Below, in pieces: positions 6,312 through 6,423 of a stretch of DNA of 6,423 nucleotides. The notes beneath the pieces were generated by a model. It was not told the origin of the DNA and ran no database searches. It worked only from the letters and a program-made list of their open reading frames with translations. Position 1 is the stretch's first letter. The number at the start of each line of letters is the position of its first letter. This stretch comes from Oscillospiraceae bacterium (GTDB lineage: Bacteria > Bacillota > Clostridia > Oscillospirales > Oscillospiraceae). The position numbers and the translations under genes are program-made. The stretch covers positions 1-6,423 of the forward strand of contig JAFNXT010000010.1 in the NCBI GenBank assembly GCA_017378975.1. The letters are read 5' to 3'.

Positions 6312-6423
6312 ATGAAAAAAATCGAATTTGACTGGGTATCAAGAATTCTCGAAAGCAATCATTCTATCGCAATCATGGCACAGACTCCAGGGGAAACACA
6401 TAAGAGAATTTATGCATTCCCTA
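6312..6423 (+). CDS. Unrecognised protein, N-terminal 37 codons (partial at right edge)
   Basis: The reading frame opens with ATG at 6312 and stays open to the window edge; it begins MKKIEFDWVSRILESNHS. An AAAAGG sequence at 6299-6304, overlapping the ycaO-2 stop, is a modest ribosome binding site 7 bases upstream. The 11-base gap makes co-transcription with ycaO-2 likely. The visible part has no signal peptide, no membrane helix and no cysteine, and I recognise no domain. Base composition drops to about 38% GC, well below the neighbouring genes, which may mark an unusual origin. Its full length is unknown, so it could be an ordinary protein or a short peptide substrate of YcaO-2. Confidence 0.6.
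   Translation, partial: MKKIEFDWVSRILESNHSIAIMAQTPGETHKRIYAFP

Overview
The window most likely comes from a Gram-positive anaerobe of the class Clostridia, perhaps a GC-rich gut Oscillospiraceae-type organism. This is an inference. It rests on clearly GC-rich genes, strong AGGAGG-type ribosome binding sites, a zinc-ribbon plus membrane-anchor protein architecture common in these Firmicutes, and a directly glutaminylating GlnRS. No species can be named from the sequence alone. No RNA genes, insertion sequences, CRISPR arrays or attachment sites are visible.

Layout from left to right. (1) The C-terminal two thirds of glutaminyl-tRNA synthetase, plus strand, cut by the left edge. (2) After a 21-base gap without a promoter or terminator, a 605-residue YcaO-family ATP-dependent enzyme of the Escherichia coli YcaO type (YcaO-1), closed by a hairpin terminator. 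(3) A convergent minus-strand gene for a 503-residue protein: an N-terminal zinc ribbon, one membrane helix, an acidic linker, then an exported domain with 58 cysteines in three DnaJ-like CxxC-rich modules. (4) A 147-base divergent intergenic region with a plausible promoter in each direction and an imperfect palindrome between the two. (5) A second YcaO paralogue of 525 residues (YcaO-2). (6) Eleven bases later, the first 37 codons of an unrecognised, AT-rich gene cut by the right edge.

The central observation is that two complete YcaO paralogues with intact ATP-site residues flank a membrane protein with an extraordinarily Cys/Gly-rich exported domain, and that one YcaO shares a control region with it. 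YcaO enzymes activate peptide-backbone amides with ATP to make azolines, thioamides or amidines. The E. coli-type subgroup has no settled direct reaction; it is linked genetically to RimO-dependent methylthiolation of ribosomal protein S12. No azoline partner (E1-like or ThiF-like protein), dehydrogenase, TfuA or RimO is encoded here, and neither YcaO has the C-terminal PxPxP typical of azoline formers. A modification system acting on the Cys-rich protein, or on the product of the downstream truncated gene, is therefore a hypothesis and not a reading of the sequence. The Cys-rich domain is more conservatively read as a multi-zinc structural or redox domain.
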